Shown: positions 1 to 17,743, counted from the stretch's first letter. The stretch is 64,000 nt of DNA from Paragordius varius (GCA_964247055.1 OZ176055.1:4030001-4094000), one strand, 5' to 3'. Notes: generated from the sequence alone by a model not told the origin. Translations and numbers: made by a program.

Positions 1-258
1 CCTATTAATATTCTCTTTAAATATATAGATTGTATTCTTGGATAAGTATTGTAGCACTATTTTATTTTATTTTTTACTATGACACATAAAATAACCCTTG
101 ATTTATATTGTTTTATACATAAATTTTGCTTAAAATTTTTTAGTGCGAAATATAATTTCCATTTTTACCTATAGCCCAGGTTTTTTTTTAAACATCTATC
201 AATTTGTCATAATTAGCTTCAATTTTATTATTTTTATTTGTTTGTTTAAAGCTGTCAA
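1..258. other. AT-rich sequence, no gene seen
   Basis: No coding signal. The last part may be the 5' leader of the adjacent LINE. Confidence 0.5.
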
Positions 259-3204
259 ATGAATATTGATGTGTATAGTAATAACCGGTCAGGCCTGGCC
301 AGCCGCGGTTTGGGTGTTGTGGCCAATAATACAAAGAGAATGCAAAGGAATACGGGATGCCTGTATCTTGCTAGTTTAAATGTTGGTTCATTGAAAAGTA
401 AGTTAAATGATATTGTGAGAATAATGAAAGTTAAACATATTGATATTTTGGCATTACAAGAGACTCGTTACCGCGGAAACGGAGCAAGGACTTTGGAAGA
501 GAATTTTCGACTATATTACTCAGGTGAAAGTGGCGGACGAAATGGAGTGGCAATTATCATTAATCCCAAATTGTCCAATCAGGTTAAAGAAGTAAGACGC
601 TATAACAGCCGAATCATGAATTTAGATATTTTGGTAGGTAACGAGGTCATAACAGTATTTATTATATATGCCCCGTAAATAGGTTTACCAAAACAAGAAA
701 AGGAGCAATTACGAGACTCTAGATAAAAAAATAGTCGCTCTCCCTCAGCTCAGAGTCAAGTTTTTATGTGGGGATTTTAATGGTCATCTTGGTTCAAAAA
801 GGGAATCTTTTGAAATATGACACGGGGGACATTCTTATGGAGAAAGAAACGAGGAAGGAATTAATTTGCTCAGATTTGCACAATCTCACAATTTGGCGAT
901 AGCGAACACGTTTTTCGAAAAAAGAGAGAATCATCTAGTAACGTCATCTAGTAACTTTTAAGAGCGGCATAAACAAATCTCAAATAGATTTTATACTTGT
1001 TCCAAGAGACTTATTGAAGCTTGTAATAGATTGTAAGGTCGTGCCAAACTTAGAGGTTAGTTCGCAACATAATTTACTTATTTGTAAATTTTTCGTGAAA
1101 GAAAAGTCTAAACAAAGTGGTTTTTATTCAAAGAGATTAAAATGTATTAAGTGGGAGAAATTATCCGAAAAAAGGCAGGCTTTTATAAAAGAAATACGGT
1201 TATCCGAGGATGGTGGGTTAAATGGTGATTGGGATAAAGTAAGTCAGTTAATCAAAAAGGCAGGAACTCTAGTTTGTGGATTAAAAAGCGGAAAATCTCA
1301 AGTATACAGAGAGGCTTGGCTTTACGATGAAAGAATAATATTGATGTCACGAGAAAAAGGTAAGGCTTTTGACAAATGGAGACATACAAGGAATGATGAT
1401 GATAGAGATAAGTATAAAAGTTTAAACAAGGAATTGAAAAAATTAGTCGGCCAGGTTAAGAAAGAAAAAATGAATTTATTTTATGATGAGTTAAATAGTA
1501 AGAAAGGTTTAAACAAAGTGTATAAAGTTGCGCACCAAAGGAATAAACGCAGGATGGATTTGCCAGGTTATGCGACTGCAAAAAAGGAAAAGATGGAAGC
1601 TTGCTGTGCGAAAATGTAGAAATATTAAAAAGATGTAAAGAGTACTTTGTGAGTTTAGATGAAGGGGTGGGCGAGATATTCTTGCCAAATACAGTTGAAG
1701 CTACTGATAGACCAATAGAAGCAATTACACAAAAGGAAGTAGAATCTAATTTGTTAGAAATGCCAAACAACAAAGCTGTAGGATCGGACGACATAAATAT
1801 AAATTGTTGGAAAGTGCTTGGAAACTCTGGATTAAATTTTTTGGAGCGTGTATTTAATAAAGTTGTTTCAACGTATGAAATCCCGGTTGAATGGAAGGAA
1901 AGTTTAACTGTGCCTTTATTTAAAGGAAAAGATGATATAAATGAATGTAGTAACTATAGAGGGATAAAACTTATGTCGCACACTATGAAATTGTTTGAAA
2001 AAATAATTGAAAAGCGAATCAGGAAAATGATATCTATAGAAGGAAATCAATTTGGTTTCATGCCAGGAAAGTCAACAGTAGATCCTATACATGCGGTTAG
2101 GAGGTTGATTGAAAAACACATTGAAAAAAAGAAAGAATTACACGGGTTTTTGATTGATATAGAGAAGGCGTTTGACAGGATTCCTAGAGAAACTATTTGG
2201 TGGAGTCTCCGTCGTAAAGTGCCAGAAAGTTATATTAAGTTGTTACAAATAATGTACGAATCACACACCTCCAGGATTAAAACTCCACAAGGTTTATCAG
2301 AGCCTTTTCAATAAAGCATGGAGTCTACCAAGGCTCATCACTCAGCCCCTTATTGTTTATAATTTGTATGGACGAGGTAGCCAAGGTTGTTAATGTGAGT
2401 TCAGGATGGTACTTAATGTATGCAGATGACATAATCATCTTGTCTGATTCATTAATTGAATCAAAGCGAACGGTAAACAGATGGGTTGTTATGCTGGATC
2501 AATATGGTCTGAAAGTAAACAAAGCAAAAACCGAACTTATTACTTTTGGGGGTCCACAACATGAAATGGTAGTTGATGATAGTTGGGTTCTGAAGGGTAA
2601 AGAAAGTTGCAAATATCTGGTAGCTATGTCAAGTGCAGATGGTTCGTTGACTGACGATATTAATTTAAGAATAAAGAGCAGCTGGGTAAATTGGAAGAAA
2701 ATTTCGAGCGTATTATGCGATCGAAATATTGATGTTAGAGTGAAAGGTAAGATTTACAGTTCAGTTGTCCAGCCCTCAATGATGTATAATTCACAGACAT
2801 GGGGTGTCAAAAAATCCGAAGAAAGACATTTTAACGTGACTGAAATGAAAATGCTCAGAATGATGTGTGGGGTAACTAGAAAGGACAGAATCGAGAATAG
2901 ATTTATTCGTGGGAGCACAGATATTAAACCAATAGTGGAAAGAATGTCAAAAAATAGGCTACGTTGGTTCGGGCACATTGAAAGGAGAGATTCTAATTAT
3001 ATTGCAAAAATAATAGATGGTTATATAGTTGAGGGAAAACGAGGACGTGGGCGACCTAAAACAAAATGGATAGATACAGTAAAAAGAGAGGTAGCAGAAT
3101 ACGAGCTTAATGCAGAGGACGCCATAGATAGAGTTCTATGGCGAGACAGGTTGTATAACATGACCGCTCTCACGAGTGAAAACATGTAATGTAATAATAA
3201 TATT
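259..3204 (+). mobile_element. RTE-clade LINE, decayed
   Basis: Non-LTR retrotransposon with an apurinic-type endonuclease followed by reverse transcriptase. The endonuclease part (from 259) shows SLNVGSL, ALQETR, a GDFNGH-type stretch near 775-790 and SQIDFILV near 975-1000. In its last motif SQHNLL stands where SDH is usual, so a catalytic Asp appears lost. The RT part shows FLIDIEKAFDRIPR (about 2142-2185), a QGSSLSPLLF motif (about 2330-2355) and MYADD (about 2416-2432). The C-terminal half has RLRWFGH and GRGRPKTKW, typical of the RTE clade. The reading frame changes at least three times (open stretches 259-678, 1014-1619, 1601-2314, 2353-3189), so it is inactive. The 3' end runs into TAATGTAATAATAATA, the kind of short simple tail RTE elements leave. 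The true 5' end is not visible and may lie before 259. Confidence 0.9.
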
Positions 3205-5498
3205 TTTTGTAGCATAAAACGTGAATTATTACGGTTAGAATATCATTAATTTATTGAAATATTCAATAAATTATAACAGTAAATTATCCATAATTAATAT
3301 TAAATCAGCGGATATGTTTAATTTAAAGTTAAACCTCATCTGATTTTTATCAGTACACTGGATATTGTGATGTGCCACATAATAGGCTTGTGTACAAAAA
3401 CTAAGTGCTTTAGATAAATCTGATTATTAAGGTAAATTTTTTACATCTTTTAACCCACATATACAAATTTAAACGTTTTATGAATTTTTTGATTCTACTT
3501 TAAAAAATCCCATTTTAGACGCTTTATTTCCTAAATATCAAAATTTATTGAAACAAAAACTCAAAAATTATTTAGTATTAATATTTATTTGCAAAGTTAT
3601 AGCCATTATGATTCATAAATTTTATAACAAAAATATTAAATTGCCAAGTGCTTAAAATCAGTTTTTTGAGTTTAATTATTTATATGCAACCTGAGCCCCA
3701 ATTGGTTTAATAAAAGTCAGGAGTTACTCTATTCAAAAATACGAAAATTTATAGAACTACATTTTTTTACCCTGAAGCATTATAAAGATAAATCTCATAG
3801 ATAATCTGATTGTGACGGCTGCTTTAGTCAATCTATTAGGCTTAATATGGATTGAAAGAATTCGTAAATTACGTTGAACTCCAACACCTGTTTACTTTCA
3901 CTCACAAATCTTTTTAAAAATCTAAATTTAATTATAATAAATTGACACCACATATACATAATATAAAGGGGTGAGTCATATGTCCTCCTTCAAATATTTT
4001 GTGCAGCACATGAAATATCTGGAAAATTAATAAATAAATATGAAATTATTATATATGGAATAATTCAGCAAAAATTATATAAATTTATTATAATATTTTG
4101 ATTACTACAAGTAATCTTTGTCAAACGTAAAAATAAAATTAAAATATAAACTAAAATTTAAATTATAAAGTATAAATACACTGCTATTTAATCTTTAGTA
4201 ATGTATTCCTTTAAACAATTTCTGAATGAATATATTATTCAAATTTTGGCAAAGAATTAGCAAAAATGGTTGTTTCAATGTTTATGCTTGTTAATCATAT
4301 AAATATTTATTCCATGCCCTATAGACTCACCAAATTTTTTGGCCAAAATGCGGCCCTCGAAGCCATTTGTGTGGTTCACCTCTGTTTTAAATATAACCAA
4401 ATGTTTTTTAATATTTATTTTTGTTTTTGAACATATATATAAAAGAAGTATGCAATTATATGAGAATCAACGAAAGATTGTTTTAGGCCTTGATACGCTT
4501 CTAATAAATAAATTTGTGTTGCATAAAAAATCCATACGTTTCGGATTCCGATTAATGTTGAAGGCCTGTTTAAAATTGGGTTCCGACGTTATTACCATCT
4601 ATGTAAGGTAAAAACTTTATTTCTAGTTGTGTGATGCTTGAATATCTAAAGTTTTATTGTTTTTAAACATAAGTTTCAGTTTACAATAGGGAGATTGCTA
4701 AATGGTTTTAATCCCAATACATTAAATTTCGGACAGATTTCTTTTGATATTCAATGGCGTAACAATTTTTAACCAAATCTAATTGAGCGATGACCTTTAT
4801 TAACTACTTATTCTTTTAATTTTTGTGAACACTGTGGCTATTTCTTTAAACTTTCTAATCGTTTTTTGTGGAAATGAATGATACAATAACGGGAGAAGAA
4901 TAATCAATACATTTGTTAAGGAGAGAATGGATATAGGTTTACTTTAAACTGTCTGGGTGATTCATGTTCGTTATCTTTAACACATTTTCTAACTCAACCA
5001 AATGTTTTCATAAATATGGTTTCATTTACTCTTATTGTAAATAATTTGTGAGTTTTTGTTGTCCGTATTTATGGCTATTGATTAGTATATTTAGTTCCCA
5101 ATATCGATTTGTTAATGTTATTTGAGAAGTTAATAGCCAGCTGATTCATTAGTTATTGGGCCTTTTTAGTGAGTTTATAAGATGGATATTTGTTTTGCAT
5201 GCATTTAATTTCAAGTTTAAAATATAAGTTATAAAATTATAATATTGAGATGTTGTATGATTTCAAATTATTATTTTAACTTAAAAATTCGTTCTCGTTG
5301 ACAATATTAATATTTCAATTGTTGATTATGGGTGGAATCTAAAAGTAAAAAAATATTAAATACTTTCAATGATATTTTAAAATAAATATAACGCTATATT
5401 TCAAAAATATATGTTTAAAATAAATTTAACTAGGCACTATTAAATTTTATCATAAGACCCTTATTAAAGCTAAGCGTATTGTAGGTAATTATATTACA
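3205..5498. other. Gene-free AT-rich stretch
   Basis: I see no convincing gene. A 90-codon open frame at 4339-4611 has no recognisable family and no splice context. A G+C-richer patch around 4351-4382 ending in CACCTCTG resembles the terminus of a hAT-type element, but I could not find its partner end. Confidence 0.5.
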
Positions 5499-6659
5499 TT
5501 AAAAATGGGAGGAAAATATAGGAGCCAAGCAATTGGAACCCATTATGTCTGGCAGATTATGACTGTTTTCCTGGCCGGGCAATGGACAGATAGGTACGGG
5601 CTCTGTGAAAATTCTACCTCTTCTCCTTCTAATATACGGGAGATCATCGCTTGAATCAGAATTGCCAAAGTAGGAACACTTACATCTGCAATAAATGGTT
5701 TGAAATAATATTATATTGTAAAATAAGTTTATGAGTGTAAAAGATAGGTCTTACTTTGAACACAAGATATTTAGCTTTTTCATTCTTGGCATTGGCGATG
5801 ATTTTCGGGAATCTGCTGACCGAGTTCGCCATACGCACGAACGATAGGACGCCCGTTTCCCGCTAATAACTCTATGGGTGTAATAAGCTGGGAATCGATC
5901 GGCAATCGATTGTCTGACCTCGCTTCTACTGTGGAGACAATTGGTGTCGCTTCTGGTTTCAACATTTTCCAGCATTTCTTGTTTAGCCAATATAGCTGCT
6001 TCTTGCACGATTTTTACTGCAGTGTCTTCAATATCCTCATCATTTATACTAATGGGTTCATTTAGAATGTTCTGATCTTCTACTTTCTCAATTGTTATCT
6101 TTGAAATCGCTTTATTGTGACATACAATACTTAAGTTTATGTTTGCTGTTCTAATTTCCAAAGGTACATCATCAACCATTTCTATTGTCTTGGTGCGTTT
6201 AACGTTTTTCTTTGCTTTGGTTACACGTTTATTGGCAACTTTCTTTACTTTCTTATTCTTTTTAACCATTCCATATTTTGAGCAATAAACTTTAGGAGCT
6301 TTGTTATTACGAAAAGATTGTCGCGCTTCAGGTTTTTTAGATTTGTTTTTGCGAACAATTTTAGTTTTCTGTTTGGGAGTTTTTGCTTTTCTTTTTCTAC
6401 CTTTGGTGGTGGAAACTCTACTATTAGTTTTATTTTTTGACGTTTTTGGTTTTTGTGCACTTATGGGTTTATTCAAACCTTTTTTCTTAACATTTTTGTT
6501 TTGCGATCTCATTTTTCGGTTTTTATGCTCCTTTTTCTTGATAGAAGTTTGTTGGTTTTTTCGTTTAGCCAGTTTAGCCTTTACTTTGGGTGCTTTGGTT
6601 TGCGATAATTTTTGTTTTTTGGTATTAGTTTTTAAAGCGACAGAATATTTGCGTTTCAT
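5499..6659 (-). CDS. Lysine-rich basic protein, two exons, function unknown
   Basis: Two coding exons, 6659-5755 and 5685-5499, joined across a 69-nt intron (GTAAGA donor, TTGCAG acceptor) to give 363 residues; 905 + 187 nt is an exact multiple of three. Extending past the donor would stop the frame at once, while splicing opens 61 further sensible codons, so I trust the intron. Residues 1 to about 165 are extremely rich in Lys, with Arg, Gln, Asn and Thr, in short KK/KR runs like nuclear localisation signals or a DNA-binding tail. Residues from about 170 to 240 are mixed and acidic. The C-terminus has a small Cys cluster (LCSKCKCSYFG, exon junction inside) and a proline-rich end. The composition suggests a nuclear or chromatin protein (linker-histone-like or sperm basic protein are possibilities), but no domain is recognised. 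The gene stands alone, with no close neighbour on its strand. Confidence 0.65.
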
Positions 6660-8149
6660 TTTTTAATTTTATTTAGCAAGTAATTGTGTAAGTAATGTTA
6701 GACAATCAATTTTAAAATGATTGTTAAACATATATAGTATATAAGATTCTATATGATAATATTTAAATTTAATATATGTTGTAACATCAATAAAACATTG
6801 GGAATATAACAAAATTATTATTAATTGAAAAAAAATAAATTTGACAACAGATAATTAAATAATTAAAACTAAAAAAATTATACATATTTGTCTTAAGTAA
6901 CCAAATTAATTTTAAAGGCTCCGCAAAAAATTTGTAATGTTCTCATCAAAGATATACACATAATTCATAAATAAACGGTCCGACCGAACTATACTTAAAG
7001 CCAAATTTAAAATATACATATATACCTAAGGAAGTTTTTCCAGTCATGTATTATTAGATGAAGCATATTTTAACATTTTGCACAAAAAAAACTGACGAAA
7101 CATATATTTTCTGATGGAAAAATGTATCAGGATTATCATGGTGCCTTTAATTTTGGCCCCGAATGATTTAAGTAAGTTTACACTCTTTTGCTAAGTGCTC
7201 CGTATGAAAAAATGGTAAAATTTGCGGACATTTTTTTAAATAAAATTTTTCGGTTAAAGCTAAATGCTCAAAAAATATCACAAAATATATCATAAACTAC
7301 CTATCAAAACCAAAGCAATATTTTTGAAAAATTTTATTTTTAAGATGTGGACTTCTCCCAAATGTTTTTGCTCCTTTGGGCTAGTTGTTTTAATAAACGC
7401 AAAAATGCCATATTCGCACCATAAAAATCAATATCTGCTAAATCTTGGTATCAAATAAAAAAATGCATACTTTTTATAAAATTTAACTTTTAGCAAAATT
7501 TTGTTGAAGCGTACTACCTACTATTTTAAGGCATGAGGAAACGGTTTGAAAACTTAGTTATTATTATTATTTTATATATGCTGTTAAGTTTAAACACGAA
7601 TATAAAATAATGATAGTTATTTGTTGAAATAATCTGCGATATATTTATACAATTTTTTATAATAAATTTCCGATTATCATATTTATAAAATTCATATAAA
7701 TTACATTTGTAATGCGATCTCTAAAATATTTGGGATGATGATGGAACTACCAAAGGGTTACACAAAAAATTATGGTGACATCAGCTGATCAAATTTGGAT
7801 TTTAGGTAGCCATTTTTGTTATAAAATCATATAAAATAATTCTCCCATCATCAATATTTATAAAATTACCAGCGGGCCCTTTCACACTTCGCTGTGACGT
7901 ATAGTCTCACTGTATTCATAATAATTTGCAATACATAGAGGATAAAAAACATATTATATAAAAAGAATGTGTTTAATTATTCTTTTTAAGAGTTATTGCA
8001 TAGGCTCAAATATTATTTAATCGAAATTGACCATACCTTAAAATAAATATTCAACTATCATTGGATTTATTTTAGGATTTTCGTTTTACGAAATCCTGTT
8101 TAAAAGTTTTATTTTGATATTGTGTTTACTGGGATCAAGGGGTGTAAAA
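6660..8149. other. Gene-free stretch with a dispersed repeat (family G)
   Basis: About 7030-7560 holds a diverged copy of dispersed repeat G, recognised by similarity to 33110-33540 and to parts of 21980-22700 and 42780-42960 (shared words such as AAATGGTAAAATTTGCG, and TTTTAGCAAAATTTTG near the end). A 64-codon open frame at 7264-7458 lies inside it and is not a gene. Nothing else is seen. Confidence 0.55.
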
Positions 8150-9540
8150 AGTAATTTGTGGTTCCACATAAAGAAAAGAATGAAATGTGTTTAACTGAAC
8201 TCGTATGGCTTCTTAAGTTTTTCGAAAATTAGCTCCAAAACCACGCCATTTTTGCATTGCGTCTCAGTTTTAAACCGGTAGACCCCTTCCCATAGACCTA
8301 TATGGAAAAAACGCTAAGTTAAATTCTTTGCCTTTTTAAGGCAAATATTTGGAATCATCTTTTATACCATCGTCTCATGAGTTATTCGAAAAAATACCTT
8401 AACACTAAATAATCGTTATATGATGGCGTATTTTTAGGGCATAAAGGTCCCAAATTAACGACTAATTAAAAAACGGCTGTACTTATTTTTACCTGGTTAA
8501 ATATTTCAAGCTTTTAATCATATGGCTTCATAAATTTTCTGTAAATTAGGTCCAAAACAACGCAATATATGGTGGCCCAGTTTTTGGCGGTTAGCTCCTT
8601 ACCCAGGGTCAGGTATTAAAAATCGTTAATCAAAATTTTTGTCTTTATATGGGAATATCTGGAATTATCATAGATACCATATGTTCCTATTAGTCAGATC
8701 GGTTTTCTGAAATCTGGCTCCAAAGGCATACTGTATCGATATGATGACGCAATTTTACGCGGATAGCCCCCTAACCAGGGACGAAACAAAAAAACTTTTT
8801 GCCATTCGAATAATACCTGGAATCATGATTGACTCCATATGCTCTCATTAGTTTTCAGAAAAATTGCCTCAAAACTGAAAAATCATTCTATGGTGGCGCA
8901 TTTTTCAGGGCGCGAACCGCCTAATTGAGGGTTAATTTTAAAAAACCGCACGACCTAAATTTTTCCCATGTTACGAGTAACATTTTAAGCAGCTATTGAG
9001 CTCATGTGGCCTGATAGGTTTTCTGAAATTTAGCCACAAAGACACGCCATTTCGAGATGACGCGTCAGTTCTTAGCGGGTATCTCCTTCCCCGGCAGCCA
9101 ATAAAAAAACGCTCTATTTTTGCTTTTTACAGGCACTACTTGGATCCTTATTGAATTTTTACGGTCTCATACCTTGGGCGAAAAATAGATTCAAAAAATT
9201 ATTTTTGTGGACTTTGTTTTTTGAAAAAAATGGCATCTTACGGGGGTAGCGGGTAAAAAGAGGGCCTAAATCAAAAAAGTGACTCGACTATGTTCGGCAA
9301 AATCGAAAAAAAAAATTATTGAAATCAAATGGTCCAAGACGTTTTCCAGAAAATTGTCTCAAAGACACGATTTTTGTGGACTTCTGTTTTCAAAAAAACT
9401 GTTTTTTCCACGAGGTAGGCTCGATATAGGAGCCTAATTCAAAAAAGGGCGAAGCTATTGTTGGGGCATTCATTAATTATAATTTTTCGATACTTGGATT
9501 TGAATGGGTCTACCGGTTTTCCGGACACAGATCTTTAAGC
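8150..9540. repeat. Diverged ~160-bp tandem array, about nine units
   Basis: A recurring frame runs through the block: ATATGGYTYC, then TTTTCNGAAAAT, then CTCCAAAA, then a GCGCC/GGCGCA-like patch, then TCCTTACCC, then about 70 bp of AT-rich spacer. Unit starts fall near 8204, 8366, 8518, 8676, 8831, 8998, 9156, 9321 and 9493, spacings of 152-172 bp. Units are strongly diverged. The units starting near 8366 and 8831 resemble each other more than their neighbours (both have AAT CATTC/GTTA TATGATGGCG-like cores), as do those near 8518 and 8998, which points to an older three-unit higher-order period of about 470 bp. The array ends less than 300 bp from the stop codon of the GhrA-like gene. It has no coding potential. 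Confidence 0.75.
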
Positions 9541-9827
9541 CACCACTTTCCATTTTTATAAATATATAGATTATTATAAAATTTTATCGATTTTACTAAA
9601 TTTTAAGTATAGAGTATTAACAATAAATTCATTTTGAAGGTTAATTCTGTTTTCATAAAAGAAAACACGGTTTAAACCGCAGATACAAAAATTCGACAAT
9701 AATAAGCGAACGCATACATAGGATAATTAATTCATATGGTTCTTTATGATTCCCGAAAATTGCTGCGATGCCAATATCATATTAAAATATTTTTATGAAT
9801 TTTTTCTTCTTCTTTTCATTATATCGA

Positions 9828-14081
<4,254 letters not shown>

Positions 14082-14327
14082 GTGAAGTAGTAAATATACT
14101 GAAAAAAGTTATAGTTTCAAAATTTAAATTAATATAATATTTAAATTAAGTGTGGTTGACTTTGAGCCAAATTTGAGTATACTAAACCCTTGCCAAAAAC
14201 ATTTTAGCGAAGAATAATGATACACGTTATATCAAATTTATTAAATTTTAGCCGTCATTTTTATTTTACAATGATATATTCAAATTGTTTCATCATATGC
14301 CTTTTGGTTAATTATGCCACTAAAACC

Positions 14328-14330
<3 letters not shown>

Positions 14331-14361
<31 letters not shown>
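14331..14361. repeat. (TA)n microsatellite
   Basis: About 15 AT dinucleotides, followed by a looser AT/GA stretch. Confidence 0.9.
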
Positions 14362-14365
<4 letters not shown>

Positions 14366-15479
14366 ATATAATATAGAGACATATATATATATTTAATATA
14401 TATATCTACAGATAATTAATAGGAATAAAATATATTTTCAATATTCCGATGCACCAACATTTATAACTTATTCTTTGATATAAGTGAGTGTGAAAAATAA
14501 TAATAAAACAACTTTTTACGGTCATTTAGCAAATTTAAATGTTGTTCGCAGCCGTTTAAAGCTCTCTTTTATTTAATAATAGGTGTAAATGACACCCGAC
14601 AAGATATAGGCAGTATATACTTATCTCAATTAACACGGCGATTGTCCGTTAGGCCTTGTTAATCATAAATTTTTAATTTGCAAAAATCTATGGCAAATTT
14701 TGCGATTTACATAAAATATTAATTTCGTTAAAACTAATTAATAATAATTATTAAAATTGTTGTCTATAAACCGGAGCTTATCTTTTTCAATGATGAGAAA
14801 TAAATGACGATCATAATTTTTACATCAACGAAAAAAATTGGTATTAAAAAATTAATACCTGTTCCGGAAGCATCCATGAGGTGTTCAATTTTAATTATTT
14901 ATTATCATTGATAGGAATGACTTTTAAATTAAATTTACATAAATTTAGAGAATATCAAGCGACTTTTTAAAAAAGATATTCCAAGATTTATCTTTTAAAC
15001 AAAAAAAATATTATTTAAATAAGCTATGAAATATTATTATTATTGGGTTAAAACATTTTTTAGCAAAAATTATTAAATGCTTGTTAATTAAAATCTTTGC
15101 ATTCCACATATCTTTTAAAACACTAATCCACCTTTGTCATAACAACTAAGTCATAAATGGAAAATATAATTATTATCTAACTATCTTTTAATAAAAATAG
15201 TGATTGCCCTTCGAAATTTGTTTTTATGTTTCAAAAGTGTTAACAAAGGCGATTGTTCATGATGTGGATGATAATAAATATTCTACGATCGAATAAATAT
15301 GATGGGGGTTTATAAGATGTTAGATATCATTATTGGCTTTAATTTGTGTAGATAAGCAACTATCAGAATGAAATTTACATTTATGGCTCATTTAGCATAC
15401 TGTAAAAAAAAATTTAGAATCGGCCGTTGTTTTATGAGGTTTATTAATTTTAAAGGATATAAAATGGTTTACGTTTATA

Positions 15480-15859
15480 TACCATTTACAATTCAAATTC
15501 ACCCTTGAGCAATTCAAATTCACCCTCGAATAATTCATATTCACCTTTGAACAATTCAAATTCACCCTAAAAATAAATTGTGTTTTCGGGATAATATAAT
15601 TCATCATTAATATGAAATATATTTTTACGACATAGTTTATTATTTTTTCAGCATTATATTAGTTTTAAACAGAATTTTATATTTAAAAAATATTTAAAAT
15701 AAAGGTAATTTTTAATCTTTAAAAACGCATAATTTATTTTAGGGTGAATTTGAATTGTTTGAGGGAGAATTTGAAAATGGTAAATTTGAATTTTTTAAGG
15801 GTGAATTTGAAAATGGTAAATTTGAATTTTTCAAGGGTGAATTCGAACTGTAAAAGGTA
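15480..15859. mobile_element. 21-bp-unit MITE, copy B
   Basis: Begins TACCATTTACA and ends with its inverse, flanked by TA on both sides. The left terminal repeat has four 21-bp units (core AATTCAAATTCACCC, spacer like TTGAAC). The right one has decayed units and an inserted AAATGGTAAA motif repeated twice. The middle is AT-rich, non-coding and shared with copies A, C and D. Confidence 0.85.
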
Positions 15860-16559
15860 TATTTAAAAATGTATTCGGATTTGGCGCTTTGTTCATTTTC
15901 AATAATAACAATTTCCGAAATGCAACACCTAGCAAATACTGATACACAATTAGTCCAAAATGCATATAATTTTTGTCTGAAAATTTTCAATATTTTTGAA
16001 TATAAATATAATATTAATTTGGATCCATAAAAATTTAAACTGACTGGATATAAGGTGGACATACTTTTGAAAATAATAGAAAATAAAAATTGTTTATTTC
16101 TAGGGCTTTGAAGCAGTCTAATCAAAACTCGGGTCTGGCTGGTTAAAACAGCTACCAGATTTTCATACCCAATTTATGTATCATAATTTCTGCAGCAATA
16201 ATGTTATAAAACATATTAGGTGTTGAATTATTGGAATTATTTCAAATATCACTACTACATTACTTTATTATTTATTGATATGTGCTCGGCATTCTTTTAA
16301 TATGAAACCTAAGTCCGCATTGATAGGCCTGTTTGCTATTCTTTGCAGAAATCCATGTGGGATTATTTCTAACAGTTTAAAAGAGGGTCCATTCTTCTAA
16401 TATATCGTTTATATAATTAAAAGTAAATAAAGCTCATAATACGCGATTTAACACTCCGTTCCCTTTAGAGGTAGTTAAATTCAAGAGCCATTTGAAATTC
16501 TTATTAAGCCAAATAATATGCTTTCTTTAGTCTTTTAGGAACATTACAAAAAATTTTTA

Positions 16560-16870
16560 TCAAACAAATGTAAAAAGTAAAAAAAATCCTCATCTCAAAC
16601 TTTTTGTCGCCTGTTTTTTGCTTTAAATTTTTTAAATTGCTAAAAGATGCAAATAAATGTATATTATGGTAAAAAATCTTAATAATTAACTTTAAAAAGC
16701 TTTCAGGTTACATTTTTCCAGCAAAAACCTGATATATTATGATTTTAATATCAGCTGTTCCTTTCACTCGTGTTTTGGAGCTGACCCAATCTTAGTACTA
16801 GTTACACTGTAAAAATTATAAACTTTTTCTCTAATAGATGAAAACAATGTTTTGTAATTAGATAATAATG
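16560..16870. repeat. Dispersed repeat F, copy
   Basis: Shares with 43050-43370 the order CATCTCAAACTTTTTGTCGCC, AAAGCTTTCAGG, a TTTTAATATCAGCTGTTC word, CTCGTGTTTTGGAGCTG and AAAAATTATAAAC. No coding potential; ends undefined. Confidence 0.5.
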
Positions 16871-17743
16871 AAAATAACTTTCATTACTGTAATTTATTTA
16901 CGAAATTGCCGGAAGATAATACTACCACTAAGGGTAAACTAGAACAAAAAATGGAAAGGTAATAAAGAGTTAAGTATAATTATAATAGAGACATGGTACT
17001 TGCCTGTTTGGCCTAACTGCATAGAGGAAGCTGCATCCTAGATCAGCTATCATGATGACCAGGGTAACGTTTAGGGATTCATTATAATTAATATAAATTA
17101 ATGGACTAAATATTTACCAAATTTTACAAAAAGGATATATATAATATTTTAGCGATGGACCACATTTCAATTTAAATGGTAAAATACCCCATTCTAGCAA
17201 GTAAAAATTAAGCCACTTGGTATATCATATCTATTTTAAATCCAAAGCATCGTTCAATTTATATCGAATAATATTAACCAAATTATATGGACGCAATATA
17301 TTTGTGTTTAGTATCCAAATGCTTACATTTTAATTTATAAATCTAACAAGCATTGATCTTAAAAAACGAATAATTCAATGCTATCAATGATTGCATATGA
17401 TACCTATAATCAGCGATAATGCGTAGTAAAAATATTTAAAAACTTATGTTCTTGTATATATAATTAATGTTCTCCAAAATTAAACGGTATAATTATTATG
17501 TTGTTAATTTAATAAATTTTATGTTAAAAAAAGACAAATTATTTACCTATTTTATTTTACTGAATTTTATAGTATCATAAAAGCAGATAATTATCATGCG
17601 CTCGCTGTTCAAACAACGATGAGCAAAATGCTGATCTGGTTTTGTTTGTTTAGGGATGGTAAAAGCGTGTATAAATAAGGTATAAACAAATTTGAACTTT
17701 CAATATTTCCAATATTTTTTTATTATTGTTTGTTATTACATAA

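Larger units (their letters stand above)
14099..17743. other. Intergenic region with repeats
   Basis: No gene seen between the GhrA-like gene and U2AF1, which are divergently transcribed. Holds a (TA)n microsatellite at 14331-14361, MITE copy B at 15480-15859 and an F-repeat copy at about 16560-16870. Open frames at 15392-15607 and 15739-16125 only translate the 21-bp MITE units and their surroundings. Confidence 0.55.

Noticed and set aside
4339-4611. 90-codon open frame
   Set aside because: No family resemblance, and a hAT-like terminus overlaps its start.
5780-5965. 61-codon alternative frame in the lysine-rich gene
   Set aside because: The main frame splices in phase to a clear second exon, while the alternative frame has no start context or continuation.
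15392-16125. Open frames with heptad-like repeated peptides on the minus strand
   Set aside because: They only translate the 21-bp MITE units (21 bp is seven codons), giving periodic peptides without biological meaning.
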